Source: Yoonia sp.
GTDB taxonomy: Bacteria; Pseudomonadota; Alphaproteobacteria; Rhodobacterales; Rhodobacteraceae
Assembly (NCBI RefSeq): GCF_030731595.1
Contig: NZ_JANQTS010000057.1
Coordinates: forward strand, 1-48,153
Direction: 5' to 3'
Length of the DNA: 48,153 bases
The position numbers and the translations under genes are program-made. Numbering within the stretch: position 1 is the first letter of the stretch; each line of letters begins with the position of its first letter. Under the pieces are notes generated by a model that was not told the origin of the DNA, did no database searches, and saw only the letters and a program-made list of their open reading frames with translations. This document shows, piece by piece, positions 16,495-24,778 of the stretch.

Positions 16495-17516
16495 GCATTC
16501 CAGAGACAATGCGCGCCTTGGTGCAACTGCACGACGGCTATTCCGGTACGCAAACGGGGCCAGAGATTGATGATCTGACGCCTTTTCTGGCCGATCAGAC
16601 AGTCCCCGTGCCAACCCCCGGCAAAGGCCAAGCTCTGATCAAGGTTCATCTGGCGGCTGTGAACCCGTCCGATATCCACTTTATCAAGGGCGAGTATGGC
16701 CAACCCCGGATCAAAGGCAGCCCCGCCGGTTTCGAGGCGGTAGGCGAAGTTGTCGCGGGCGATACGCCCCTTTTGGGACAGCGCGTCAGCTTTTTTGCCA
16801 GTGCGTCAGGCGCTTGGGCGGAATATGCGATGACCGATGTTAGCGGGTTGGTGCCCTGCCGCCCTGAGTTAAACGAGGTGGATGCGGCAGGCCAGTTGGT
16901 AAACCCGCTCACCGCCATCGCGATGTTCGATCTGGTCAAGCAAAGCCGCGCTGACAGCTTTGTTCTGAACGCGGCGGGCTCGCAACTGGGCAAGCTCCTG
17001 ATTGGACTTGGCAAAGACCACGGCGTGGCCCCGATTGCCGTTGTCAGACGGGCCGAGCAAGCGGCGGCGCTTCGGAAACTGGGTGCGGCGGAGGTAATCG
17101 TGAGTTCTGCTCCGGATGCTATGGAGGCAGCGCGTGCGATCTTCAAACTTCTGGAACCGCGGGTCATTCTTGATGCAGTCGGAGACCAGTTCACGGCTGA
17201 TCTGTTCTTTGTTATGCCCAATCACGCGCAGTGGGTGAACTATGGCAAACTCTCGACCCAAGCGCCGAAGCTGACGCAACTGGGACAACTGATCTTTCAA
17301 AATAAGCGGATCGAGGGTTTTTGGTTGACGCGCTGGATCAAGCAGGTGGGCCCTGATCGCGTGCGCGAAGGCTTTGTGGAAATCCAAGAGAGGTTCGTCA
17401 GTGGCGCTTGGAAAACGGATGTTGCTGGCATAGTTCCCCTTTCCGAGGCGATGGAAAAACTGCCCGCGGCGCTGTCGGTGCCTGATGGCAAGGCCTTCAT
17501 TGATCCACGACGATAG
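16491..17516 (+). CDS. MDR-superfamily zinc-independent dehydrogenase / enoyl reductase-like
   Basis: 341 residues. Medium-chain dehydrogenase/reductase with an N-terminal GroES-like domain (GQALIKVHLAAVNPSDIHFIKGEYG, GFEAVGEVVAG) and a Rossmann domain. The structural-zinc Cys cluster and catalytic Cys/His ligands of alcohol dehydrogenases are missing, and the NPSD motif places it near trans-2-enoyl-CoA/ACP reductases and quinone reductases. The nucleotide loop (AAGSQLGKLLIGLGKD) is variant compared with the usual GXGXXG. Substrate unknown. ATGA overlap with xth implies translational coupling although the two functions are unrelated. Confidence 0.85.
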   Translation: MSIPETMRALVQLHDGYSGTQTGPEIDDLTPFLADQTVPVPTPGKGQALIKVHLAAVNPSDIHFIKGEYGQPRIKGSPAGFEAVGEVVAGDTPLLGQRVSFFASASGAWAEYAMTDVSGLVPCRPELNEVDAAGQLVNPLTAIAMFDLVKQSRADSFVLNAAGSQLGKLLIGLGKDHGVAPIAVVRRAEQAAALRKLGAAEVIVSSAPDAMEAARAIFKLLEPRVILDAVGDQFTADLFFVMPNHAQWVNYGKLSTQAPKLTQLGQLIFQNKRIEGFWLTRWIKQVGPDRVREGFVEIQERFVSGAWKTDVAGIVPLSEAMEKLPAALSVPDGKAFIDPRR

Positions 17517-17614
17517 GGCGGTGTATTCTTGCCACGGCGGTGCAATGGCCCGCTTTCAGTGGTTGCAGACCCCGCGCGAATCCGCGAGACGGGCGCTTGC
17601 CTTCAAGCGAATTG

Positions 17615-17642
17615 TTGAAAAACACAGCAAGCGTTGCTAGTT
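17615..17642 (+). promoter_or_regulatory. Putative promoter of the rsfS operon
   Basis: TTGAAA (17615-17620), a 16-nt spacer, then CTAGTT (17637-17642) in the 232-nt gap after the dehydrogenase gene. Transcription would start near 17649 and include the short ORF at 17693. The -10 match is weak. Confidence 0.3.
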
Positions 17643-17692
17643 TCAGGGTATGCCCCGCGCCGGGGTCATGACGGCGCTATTCAAGGAGGACA

Positions 17693-17752
17693 ATGAACTG
17701 TCTTTTTTTACCGCGGCTGAAACATCAGCCAAAACCGGAGCAATCGCTATGA
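17693..17752 (+). CDS. Possible 19-residue leader peptide coupled to rsfS
   Basis: ATG 17693 is preceded by a near-perfect AAGGAGG (17683-17689), the best ribosome site in this region. The frame encodes MNCLFLPRLKHQPKPEQSL and its TGA (17750-17752) overlaps the ATG of rsfS (17749) as ATGA. The rsfS start itself has only CGGAG nine nt upstream. The peptide is basic and proline-containing with no known family. Either ribosomes translate it and reinitiate at rsfS, or the strong site belongs to a longer N-terminal form of RsfS in another frame, which fits less well. Confidence 0.45.
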   Translation: MNCLFLPRLKHQPKPEQSL

Positions 17753-18105
17753 ATGCTCTGCAAACTGCGACCAGCGAAACCCTTTTGGCGGCTGTTCTCA
17801 AATCTCTTGATGACGACAAAGGCGAAGACATCGTGCAGATCAATCTGCGCGGCAAATCCGAGATGGGCGACTATATGGTCATCGCATCCGGGCGCTCGAC
17901 CCGTCAGGTCACCGCCATGGCTGAAAAGCTGGCTGACAAAATCAAGCAGGAATTCGGGGTCATCTGCAAGACCGAAGGCAAAGAGACCGGCGATTGGGTT
18001 TTGATCGATACGGGCGATGTCATCGTGCATATCTTCCGCCCCGAAGTGCGCGAATTCTATCAGCTTGAAAAGATGTGGCAGCCCGGGGTTGCGACCGCCA
18101 GCTGA
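17749..18105 (+). CDS. rsfS: Ribosome silencing factor RsfS
   Basis: 118 residues from ATG 17749. Binds L14 on the large ribosomal subunit and blocks subunit joining under starvation. Core motifs: SLDDDKGEDIVQINLRGKSEMGDYMVIASGRSTRQVTAMAEKL and GDWVLIDTGDVIVHIFRPEVREFYQLEKMW. In-frame starts at 17650 and 17668 would add 27-33 residues not typical of the family; 17749 is chosen because homologous sequence begins just after it and because of the ATGA overlap with the small ORF upstream. Its stop overlaps the rlmH ATG by 1 nt (TGATG). Confidence 0.93.
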   Translation: MNALQTATSETLLAAVLKSLDDDKGEDIVQINLRGKSEMGDYMVIASGRSTRQVTAMAEKLADKIKQEFGVICKTEGKETGDWVLIDTGDVIVHIFRPEVREFYQLEKMWQPGVATAS

Positions 18106-18575
18106 TGCGCGTCCAGATTTGCGCTGTGGGCCGCTTGCGCCAAGGCCCGGAGCGTGACCTATACGACGACTACCTTACCCGGTTCGACCGGACAGGGCGG
18201 GCCTTGGCCCTTGGACCTGCACAACTTATCGAAGTCGAAGACAAGAAAAACGGCGGCATGGCAGCCGAGGCTGTTTTGCTGCGCCGTGCGGTCCCGGATG
18301 GCGCATTGATCTGCACAATGGACGAACGCGGCAAGGTGATGAGCTCGCCTGACTTTGCCCAGCTTTTGGCCACATGGCGCGATCAGGGGCGGCAGGACGT
18401 CAGTTTCGTGATCGGTGGCGCGGATGGGATTGATCCCGATCTGCTGGCCTCCGCCGATGCCGCGCTGAGTTTCGGCAAGATGGTCTGGCCCCATATGCTG
18501 GTGCGCGTCATGCTGGCCGAACAGTTGTACCGCGCCGCGTCAATTCTTGCCGGTGGCCCCTATCATCGCGCTTAG
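18105..18575 (+). CDS. rlmH: 23S rRNA pseudouridine1915 N3-methyltransferase
   Basis: 156 residues from ATG 18105, overlapping the rsfS stop by 1 nt. A SPOUT-fold dimeric methyltransferase acting on pseudouridine 1915 of helix 69 in the assembled 70S ribosome. Motifs: MRVQICAVGRLRQGPE at the start, CTMDERGKVMSSPDFA, the SAM-knot FVIGGADGID, and the C-terminal MLVRVMLAEQLYRAASILAGGPYHRA. The rsfS-rlmH pairing is conserved across many bacteria and joins two late ribosome-assembly or quality factors. Confidence 0.96.
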   Translation: MRVQICAVGRLRQGPERDLYDDYLTRFDRTGRALALGPAQLIEVEDKKNGGMAAEAVLLRRAVPDGALICTMDERGKVMSSPDFAQLLATWRDQGRQDVSFVIGGADGIDPDLLASADAALSFGKMVWPHMLVRVMLAEQLYRAASILAGGPYHRA

Positions 18576-18632
18576 CTATTCCGGCCCGCGCGAGGATGCG
18601 CTACACCTGCCCCAAAATAACAGGAGTTTGCG

Positions 18633-20147
18633 ATGCCAACCCCAAAACCCGTCGTTCTGTGTATCCTAGATGGCTGGGGGCTACGTGATGAGGTCGCAGG
18701 GAACGCACCCAAACAGGCCCATACCCCCAATTTTGACGCCATCATGCAAGGACCCCATGCGCAGCTTCTGACCCATGGCCGTGATGCGGGACTGCCGGGT
18801 GGGCAGATGGGCAATTCCGAAGTCGGGCATACCAATATCGGCGCAGGCCGTGTTGTCGCGATGGACCTCGGTCAGATCGAACTGTCCATCGAGGACGGGT
18901 CGTTTTTTACCGCCGCTGCTTTGGTCGGGTTTATCGACAAGATGAAAACCAGCGGCGGTACGGCGCATTTGCTGGGTGTCGTGTCCGACGGTGGTGTGCA
19001 CGGGCATCTTGACCACATGATTGCTGCCGCCAAGGCCATCACCGATGCAGGGGTGCCAGTGGCGATCCATGCGATCACCGATGGCCGTGATGTGGCCCCA
19101 TCTTCCGCATTGGCATTTTTGGCAACGCTTGAGGCAGGTCTGCCAACAGGTGCTAGGATCGTTACGGTGATCGGGCGCTACTATGCGATGGACCGCGACA
19201 ATCGCTGGGAAAGGGTCGAGACGGCCTATGACGCCATGATCAATGGCGAGGGTGCTCATGCCGACACGCCGGAGGCGGCGATTGAAGCCTCTTATGCGGA
19301 TGGCAAGACTGACGAATTCATCCCCGCCACCGTGATTGGTGACTTTGCCGGTGTGGTGAAAGGCGACGGACTGTTTTGCCTCAACTTCCGTTCTGATCGC
19401 GCCCGCGAAATCCTTGCTGCCATCGCTGATCCTGAATTCGACGGGTTCGCGCGGCAGCAGCCCGACCTTGCAGCTCTCTTGGGCATGGTCACCTATTCTG
19501 ACAGACATGACGCTTGGTTCGATACGGTTTTCCCCAAGCGCGATATCCAGAACACGCTGGGCGCATGGGTCGCAAAGCACGGGCTGCGCCAGTTCCGGCT
19601 GGCTGAAACCGAGAAATATCCCCATGTGACATTCTTCCTGAACGGGGGAATCGAGGTGCCGGAAAAGGGCGAAGACCGCTACATGGCTCCGTCGCCGAAG
19701 GTTGCGACCTATGACATGCAGCCCGAAATGTCGGCGGGTGAAGTGACAGAGCATTTCGTGAAGGCGATTGAAGACGGATATGACCTGATCGTCACCAATT
19801 ACGCTAACCCTGATATGGTAGGCCACACCGGCGATCTGGCCGCAGGGATCAAAGCCTGCGAGTCCGTCGATCAAGGGTTGGGCGCAGTGCTGGCGGCCCT
19901 CAAGAAAGCGGGTGGTGCGATGATTGTTACGGCTGACCATGGCAACTGTGAAACGATGATTGATCCGGAAACCGGTGGGCCGCATACGGCACATACGTTG
20001 AACCCTGTGCCCGTTGCCTTGGTCGGTGGACCTGCGGGGGCGCAACTGCGTGACGGACGGCTAGCTGATCTGGCGCCGACGGTGCTGGACCTGATGGGCT
20101 TGGATTTGCCACCCGAAATGACAGGCCGGAGCTTGATCGTCACATGA
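18633..20147 (+). CDS. gpmI: 2,3-bisphosphoglycerate-independent phosphoglycerate mutase
   Basis: 504 residues from ATG 18633 with AGGAG 7 nt upstream. Interconverts 3- and 2-phosphoglycerate in glycolysis and gluconeogenesis, using two Mn ions and a phosphoserine intermediate. Metal Asp13 is in LDGWG and the catalytic Ser62 in GNSEVGHTNIGAGR; the alkaline-phosphatase-fold motifs NYANPDMVGHTGD and TADHGNCE carry the remaining ligands. Full length. Its TGA overlaps the ATG of the EnvC-like gene, tying a glycolytic enzyme to a cell-wall activator in one transcript. Confidence 0.97.
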   Translation: MPTPKPVVLCILDGWGLRDEVAGNAPKQAHTPNFDAIMQGPHAQLLTHGRDAGLPGGQMGNSEVGHTNIGAGRVVAMDLGQIELSIEDGSFFTAAALVGFIDKMKTSGGTAHLLGVVSDGGVHGHLDHMIAAAKAITDAGVPVAIHAITDGRDVAPSSALAFLATLEAGLPTGARIVTVIGRYYAMDRDNRWERVETAYDAMINGEGAHADTPEAAIEASYADGKTDEFIPATVIGDFAGVVKGDGLFCLNFRSDRAREILAAIADPEFDGFARQQPDLAALLGMVTYSDRHDAWFDTVFPKRDIQNTLGAWVAKHGLRQFRLAETEKYPHVTFFLNGGIEVPEKGEDRYMAPSPKVATYDMQPEMSAGEVTEHFVKAIEDGYDLIVTNYANPDMVGHTGDLAAGIKACESVDQGLGAVLAALKKAGGAMIVTADHGNCETMIDPETGGPHTAHTLNPVPVALVGGPAGAQLRDGRLADLAPTVLDLMGLDLPPEMTGRSLIVT

Positions 20148-21217
20148 TCCGATTGGCGGCCCTTCTTGTTTTCCTTGGCCTGCCTGCAGTGGCGCAAGAG
20201 GCTGCGCAAGACGCGGCATTGCAAATACAAGCCGCACAGGAGCAACTGATCGCCGCCGAAAGCGCGCGCGACCGGATCGCAGCCCTGACGCAGACGGTGC
20301 AAGCCTATGAAGCAGGACTTGCTGCCATGCGTGAAGGGCAGCGCGATATCGCATTGCAAGAAGCGATCCTGACTGACGAATTGCTGTTGCGGCGCGAGGC
20401 GCTGTCACAACTGCTTGGCGTTCTGTCCGCGATCAGCACGACACCGCAACCGGTCCTGCGCGCTGGGCCGCAAGGCCCGTTGAACAGCGCACGTGCCGGG
20501 ATGTTGGTGGCGGATGTGACGCCCGGGCTCAGGGCAGAGGTGGCCGAAGTGACAAAGCTCTTGGATGAAACCCGCGCGTTAAGGGCGGCACAAGAAGCTG
20601 CGGCGCAAACGCTCGCCGATGGTTTGCAGGGCGCACAGACGGCGCGCGCCGCCTTGGGGCAAGCGGTTTCCGAACGGACCGATCTGCCGGCCCGCTTCGA
20701 GGATGATCCGGTGCAGACCGCTTTGCTCGTGGCAAGCGCGCAAACGCTGGACACTTTTGCGGCGCAGGTTGCTGCGACCCGCCCCGAGGAAACAACGGTC
20801 CTCACCCCCCAAGGCAATCTGCCCTTGCCGGTCGAAGGGGTGGTGTTGCCGGATGACGGCAGTGGCCGCGAGGGCGTGCGTATTGGTGCGGCACCGCGCG
20901 CCCTGGTGACGACGCCAGTGCCCGCAACGATTCTCTTTGAAGGGCCGCTTTTGGATTATGGAACCGTGGTGATCCTTGAACCTGCCGCGGACGTTCTATT
21001 TGTTATGGCAGGCTTTGCAGAAGTGTTCGGGACGGCTGGGCAAGTCTTGCCTGCAGGGGCTCCGATCGGGCTTTTGGGAGCGGTACAAGGATATGATGAC
21101 GGTATTTTGACTGAAAATGCAGGGTTTGAGACGGGACAACCCGTGCAGGCCCTTTATCTTGAGGTCAGACAGGGGCAGAGTTCTGTCAACCCCGATGCGT
21201 GGTTTGCGCTCGAGTAG
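20144..21217 (+). CDS. EnvC-like murein hydrolase activator with degenerate LytM domain
   Basis: 357 residues. A signal peptide (MIRLAALLVFLGLPAVAQ) is followed by an Ala/Gln/Glu-rich coiled-coil region (about 20-200) and a C-terminal LytM/M23-like domain (about 230-357: PVPATILFEGPLLDYGTVVILEPA, GQVLPAGAPIGLLGAVQGY, ALYLEVRQGQSSVNPDAWF). It should sit in the periplasm and activate septal amidases through the FtsEX pathway, as EnvC does. The entire protein contains no histidine, so the zinc-binding HxxxD and HxH motifs of active M23 peptidases are absent and it must be non-catalytic. Located between gpmI and ctpA, the usual order in related genomes. Confidence 0.88.
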   Translation: MIRLAALLVFLGLPAVAQEAAQDAALQIQAAQEQLIAAESARDRIAALTQTVQAYEAGLAAMREGQRDIALQEAILTDELLLRREALSQLLGVLSAISTTPQPVLRAGPQGPLNSARAGMLVADVTPGLRAEVAEVTKLLDETRALRAAQEAAAQTLADGLQGAQTARAALGQAVSERTDLPARFEDDPVQTALLVASAQTLDTFAAQVAATRPEETTVLTPQGNLPLPVEGVVLPDDGSGREGVRIGAAPRALVTTPVPATILFEGPLLDYGTVVILEPAADVLFVMAGFAEVFGTAGQVLPAGAPIGLLGAVQGYDDGILTENAGFETGQPVQALYLEVRQGQSSVNPDAWFALE

Positions 21218-21230
21218 GTAAGGAAACGCG

Positions 21231-22574
21231 ATGAAAAAGATAATGTTGGCTGCAGCAGGTGGTGCCGTTCTTGGATTGGTGGCGACGACGCAATTGGCCG
21301 GCCCTCTTCTGGCGCAAGAATCAAGATCCAGCACCAGCGTTTACGAGCAACTGGACCTTTTTGGAGATATATTCGAGCGGATCCGCTCGAACTATGTCGA
21401 AGAGGTGGATGACCGCGAGTTGATCGAGGCCGCCATTAACGGCATGCTCACATCGCTTGATCCGCACTCCAGCTATTTGTCGCCAGAGGCTGCGCAACGG
21501 ATGCGCGTCAGCACATCGGGTGAATTTGGCGGTCTCGGTATCGAGGTGACTCAGGAAGAGGGCTGGGTCAAAGTTGTCTCGCCGATGGATGGCACCCCCG
21601 CAGATGCAGCCGGAATCCTATCGGGTGACTTTATCACTGCCGTTGATGGTGACAGCGTCCTTGGCCTGACTTTGGACGAGGCCGTGCAGATGATGCGCGG
21701 CCCCGTGGGTGCTGAAATCATCGTTACCATCGTGCGCGAGGGCGAGCCGGAACCCTTTGATGTCTCGATTATCCGCGACACGATCAAGCTGACAGCCGTG
21801 CGCAGTCGGACCGAGGGCAATGCTGTCGTCCTGCGGGTGACCACATTTAACGAACAGACCTTCCCGAACCTGCGTGACGGTCTGGCCGAGCAGATCGAAG
21901 CAGCTGGTGGCATCGAAAATATCGACGGGGTCGTTCTGGACCTTCGCAATAATCCGGGCGGGCTGTTGAATCAGGCCGTCTATGTGTCGGATGCCTTCCT
22001 TGATGCGGGCGAGATTGTTTCGACGCGGGGCCGCGAACCCTCTGACGGTGATCGCTTTAACGCAACACCCGGTGATCTGGCCGAAGGTAAGCCTGTTGTT
22101 GTCTTGATCAATGGCGGCTCTGCATCTGCATCTGAAATCGTGGCAGGGGCGTTGCAGGACCACCGCCGCGCGATTGTGATCGGTACGAACTCCTTTGGGA
22201 AAGGGTCTGTTCAGACGGTTGTGCCGCTCAGCCAAGACGGGGCCATGCGCCTGACAACGGCACGGTACTACACGCCATCGGGTCGTTCGATCCAGTCACT
22301 GGGCATCTCACCTGACATTATCGTCGAACAGCCGCGCCCGCGTGTGGATGACACAGTCGATAGCGAAGAGACACAGCAGCGCACCGAAGCAGGTCTGCGC
22401 GGTGCCCTGTCGAACGACAGCCTGACCGAGGATGAAATCCGCCAGATCGAGGAAGATCGCGCGCGCGCCGAGGCAGCAGCGGCCTTGCGCGAGGATGACT
22501 ATCAGCTGGCCTATGCCATTGATATCCTCAAGGGGCTGAATGCGCTTGGGCCTACCCGTCTGACGGACAACTAA
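21231..22574 (+). CDS. ctpA: S41 family C-terminal processing peptidase
   Basis: 447 residues from ATG 21231, 13 nt after the EnvC-like gene. A signal peptide (to about residue 29) exports it to the periplasm. Order: N-terminal helical domain (YVEEVDDRELIEAAINGMLTSLDPHSSYL), a PDZ domain (GGLGIEVTQEEGWVKVVSPMDGTPA) and the serine-lysine protease core. Ser299 in GSASASEIV and Lys324 in SFGKGSVQT are 25 residues apart, as in known CtpA/Prc enzymes. It probably processes cell-wall hydrolases or outer-membrane proteins, fitting its neighbour. The C-terminal acidic, Arg-rich tail is typical for the alphaproteobacterial branch. Confidence 0.95.
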   Translation: MKKIMLAAAGGAVLGLVATTQLAGPLLAQESRSSTSVYEQLDLFGDIFERIRSNYVEEVDDRELIEAAINGMLTSLDPHSSYLSPEAAQRMRVSTSGEFGGLGIEVTQEEGWVKVVSPMDGTPADAAGILSGDFITAVDGDSVLGLTLDEAVQMMRGPVGAEIIVTIVREGEPEPFDVSIIRDTIKLTAVRSRTEGNAVVLRVTTFNEQTFPNLRDGLAEQIEAAGGIENIDGVVLDLRNNPGGLLNQAVYVSDAFLDAGEIVSTRGREPSDGDRFNATPGDLAEGKPVVVLINGGSASASEIVAGALQDHRRAIVIGTNSFGKGSVQTVVPLSQDGAMRLTTARYYTPSGRSIQSLGISPDIIVEQPRPRVDDTVDSEETQQRTEAGLRGALSNDSLTEDEIRQIEEDRARAEAAAALREDDYQLAYAIDILKGLNALGPTRLTDN

Positions 22575-22592
22575 GTCAGCAATATTGACTTA
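22572..22592. promoter_or_regulatory. Palindrome overlapping a possible -35 element
   Basis: TAAGTCA (22572-22578) and TGACTTA (22586-22592) are perfect inverted 7-mers around GCAATAT. The right arm overlaps TTGACT (22585-22590), which with AATCTG (22608-22613) after 17 nt forms a possible promoter for the aminotransferase gene. It could be an operator, for example of the LysR T-N11-A class, or a weak hairpin after ctpA; there is no U-tract. Confidence 0.4.
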
Positions 22593-22647
22593 AGTGGAAT
22601 TTCCGCCAATCTGCCCCTGACCGAGATGTGGTCGGGGGGAGAGAATC

Positions 22648-23850
22648 ATGGACTGGACGCAGGTTTTCGCGACACGGATCGCGCGCATGAAAGCATCCGA
22701 AATCCGCGAGTTGCTGAAACTGCTGGATCAGCCGGATATTATTTCCTTTGCGGGTGGCATCCCTGATCCCAAGCTTTTTCCTGCAGCCGCGTTTCAGGAT
22801 GCGTTTGCCGGCATTTTCAGTGGCAGCAGCCAGAACGAAGCCTTGCAGTATTCCGTCAGCGAAGGTTATGCGCCCCTGCGCCGCTGGATCGCGGGCGAGA
22901 TGGGTAAACTGGGTATTCCCTGCGACATCGACAATATCCTGATCACCTCGGGTTCGCAGCAAGGTCTGGATTATCTGGGCAAACTCTTCCTGTCGCCCGG
23001 TGACACCGCCCTTGTCGGATGGCCTACCTATCTGGGCGCATTGGGCGCCTTCAACGCCTATGAGCCTCAGTATGACCGTCTCCAACCGGGTGGGAACCGC
23101 AGTGCGGCGGATTATGCTGAAACCGCTGCGGCCAAGGGCGGCGCCGTGAAATTCGCCTATATGTCGGTCGATTTTGCCAACCCAACGGGCGAGACGATTG
23201 ATCGGGCGGGGCGCGATGCTGTCTTGGCCCTTGCAGACGAGATGAATATCGCCGTGATTGAAGATGCCGCCTATCAGTCACTTCGCTACGATGGCGAGGC
23301 GATCCCGCCGATTCTGGCGCTTGAGATCGCGCAGAAGGGCAGCATTGAAGCCTGCCGGACAATCTATTGCGGCAGTTTTTCCAAGACGCTGGCACCGGGC
23401 TTGCGGGTCGGCTGGGTTGTCGCCGCAAAACCTGTCATCAGCCAGCTTGTCTTGATGAAACAGGCCGCCGATCTGCATTCGTCGACCATCAACCAGATGG
23501 CGATTGCGCGGGTGGCCGAAACGATCTTTGACGATCACGTGGCCAAACTGCGGACTGTCTATCGGTCGCGCCGCGATCATATGCTGGCGCAACTCGCCCT
23601 GCACATGCCTGAAGGTGTCACATGGACAAAGCCGGAGGGTGGGATGTTCATCTGGATCACCCTGCCGCGCGGTATGGACGGAGCCGACTTGCTGGCGAAA
23701 TCGCTGAAAACCCAGCGAGTGGCCTTTGTGCCGGGGCGCGCCTTTCATGCGGACAGCTCAGGCGGTAACACGATCCGGCTGAGTTTTTCTCTGGCCGATG
23801 AAGCGACAATTGAGGCGGGGATCGCGAGGTTGGGCGCGCTGCTGCGGTAA
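22648..23850 (+). CDS. PLP-dependent aminotransferase (2-aminoadipate / MocR-core type)
   Basis: 400 residues from ATG 22648. A fold type I aminotransferase with the PLP-binding Lys246 in GSFSKTLAPGLRVGW, the cofactor loop SGSQQGLDYL, and FANPTGETID for the pyridine-binding Asn. The start IRELLKLLDQPDIISFAGGIPDPKLFP and LQYSVSEGYAPLR are typical of the LysN / 2-aminoadipate aminotransferase group related to MocR cores, but the protein lacks the GntR DNA-binding domain, so it is an enzyme only. Likely substrates are aromatic or branched-chain amino acids or 2-aminoadipate. Separated from ctpA by 73 nt with its own promoter-like signals. Confidence 0.87.
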   Translation: MDWTQVFATRIARMKASEIRELLKLLDQPDIISFAGGIPDPKLFPAAAFQDAFAGIFSGSSQNEALQYSVSEGYAPLRRWIAGEMGKLGIPCDIDNILITSGSQQGLDYLGKLFLSPGDTALVGWPTYLGALGAFNAYEPQYDRLQPGGNRSAADYAETAAAKGGAVKFAYMSVDFANPTGETIDRAGRDAVLALADEMNIAVIEDAAYQSLRYDGEAIPPILALEIAQKGSIEACRTIYCGSFSKTLAPGLRVGWVVAAKPVISQLVLMKQAADLHSSTINQMAIARVAETIFDDHVAKLRTVYRSRRDHMLAQLALHMPEGVTWTKPEGGMFIWITLPRGMDGADLLAKSLKTQRVAFVPGRAFHADSSGGNTIRLSFSLADEATIEAGIARLGALLR

Positions 23851-24156
23851 GTGGTTTTGCGGAGGTGTCGGAAAGTTGCTCTTCGAAACAGAGGCCCAGC
23901 AAGGGAAACCTTTGATTTGGTGCCGGTTTGCTTTGTGATGCAGTTGTTGACGCCGCGATAACTTCTCGACAAGTGCGCGTCGCAACAAAACGAAACATTC
24001 GGGCTAGGCGGGTACCTGACCTCTCGCCAAGGCAAAACCGGACGTGCACTGTACAAAAACCCTGCCGCTTTTCAGCGACAGGGCCTTGCTTGCCCTCTTG
24101 GAGCAAAACCTACCACTTTCGGGGGCGAATGTGCGGTAGGGATGGTTAGGTTTCTT
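23851..24156. other. 306-nt gap between convergent genes
   Basis: Lies between the convergent aminotransferase and FAS1 genes. It holds the minus-strand terminator at 24055-24083 and two further inverted pairs near the FAS1 stop: CCTACC (24109-24114) with GGTAGG (24135-24140), and AAACCTA (24106-24112) with TAGGTTT (24147-24153). I see no coding frame I would defend in the left 200 nt. Confidence 0.6.
24055..24083 (-). terminator. Intrinsic terminator of the FAS1 gene
   Basis: CCCTG (24060-24064) and CGCT (24066-24069) pair with AGCG (24074-24077) and CAGGG (24079-24083), with a single internal mismatch and a TTTC loop. On the minus strand the stem is followed by TTTTTG (A-run 24055-24059 on plus). 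It lies about 75 nt beyond the FAS1 stop. Confidence 0.75.
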
Positions 24157-24648
24157 TTATGGCAGCAAGACGCTGTCGATCACGTGGATCACGCCGTTTG
24201 ATGCGATGATGTCCGCTGTCGTCACGTTTGCATCTTCGACTTTCACGCCGTTGCGACCGTCGATGTGGACGTTTGCACCGTTGACGGTGGCCACACTCAG
24301 ACGCTGACCGGCGAGTTGGTCAGAGGTCACCGCACCGGGCACCACATGGTAGGTCAGGATCGCGACAAGCTGGTCCTTGTTCTCTGGCAACAGCAGGCTG
24401 TCGACGGTCCCTGCGGGCAGAGCTGCGAAGGCTGCATCTGTCGGCGCGAAGACGGTGAACGGGCCGGGGCCTTTGAGTGTGTCAACGAGGCCTGCAGCCG
24501 TAACAGCGGCAACGAGCGTGTTGAAGCTGCCGTTGGATGCGGCGATATCGACGATATCTGGCTCGCTCTCCATCATGGGGGCGCAAGCGGCCATAGCAGC
24601 AAGGCCAGCGGCGAGAAGTGTGGATTTCAATACAAAGCGACGGTTCAT
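24157..24648 (-). CDS. Fasciclin (FAS1) domain lipoprotein
   Basis: 163 residues from ATG 24648 with AAAGGA 6 nt upstream; an in-frame ATG at 24663 adds five residues. The N-terminus [22 protein letters not shown] is a lipoprotein signal with the modified Cys at residue 22. One FAS1 domain follows, with both conserved boxes: [16 protein letters not shown] and the closing [17 protein letters not shown], plus the YHVVPG motif. Such domains mediate adhesion or protein contacts at the cell surface. Own transcription unit: 130 nt from the upstream gene and followed by a terminator. Confidence 0.93.
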   Translation of the reverse strand: MNRRFVLKSTLLAAGLAAMAACAPMMESEPDIVDIAASNGSFNTLVAAVTAAGLVDTLKGPGPFTVFAPTDAAFAALPAGTVDSLLLPENKDQLVAILTYHVVPGAVTSDQLAGQRLSVATVNGANVHIDGRNGVKVEDANVTTADIIASNGVIHVIDSVLLP

Positions 24649-24778
24649 TGGGTGTCCTTTCATGTCCCTGTTAACGCTTCTGTTACGGGTCAAAAGGCGG
24701 GTTGGTTGTCGTTCTGACAATGAGTTTATGGGCTGTATTATTGTGATCCAACATGCCGCATGTGACGTACTGCCGCGT

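Noticed and set aside
18681..20045. 454-codon open frame antisense to gpmI
   Set aside because: It lies wholly opposite a complete gpmI with intact active site; long antisense frames are common in GC-rich genes, and its His/Arg-rich product looks non-protein-like.
24669..24690. CtrA-like TTAAC...TTAC site before the FAS1 gene
   Set aside because: The spacing is one base too long and the second half lacks TTAA.
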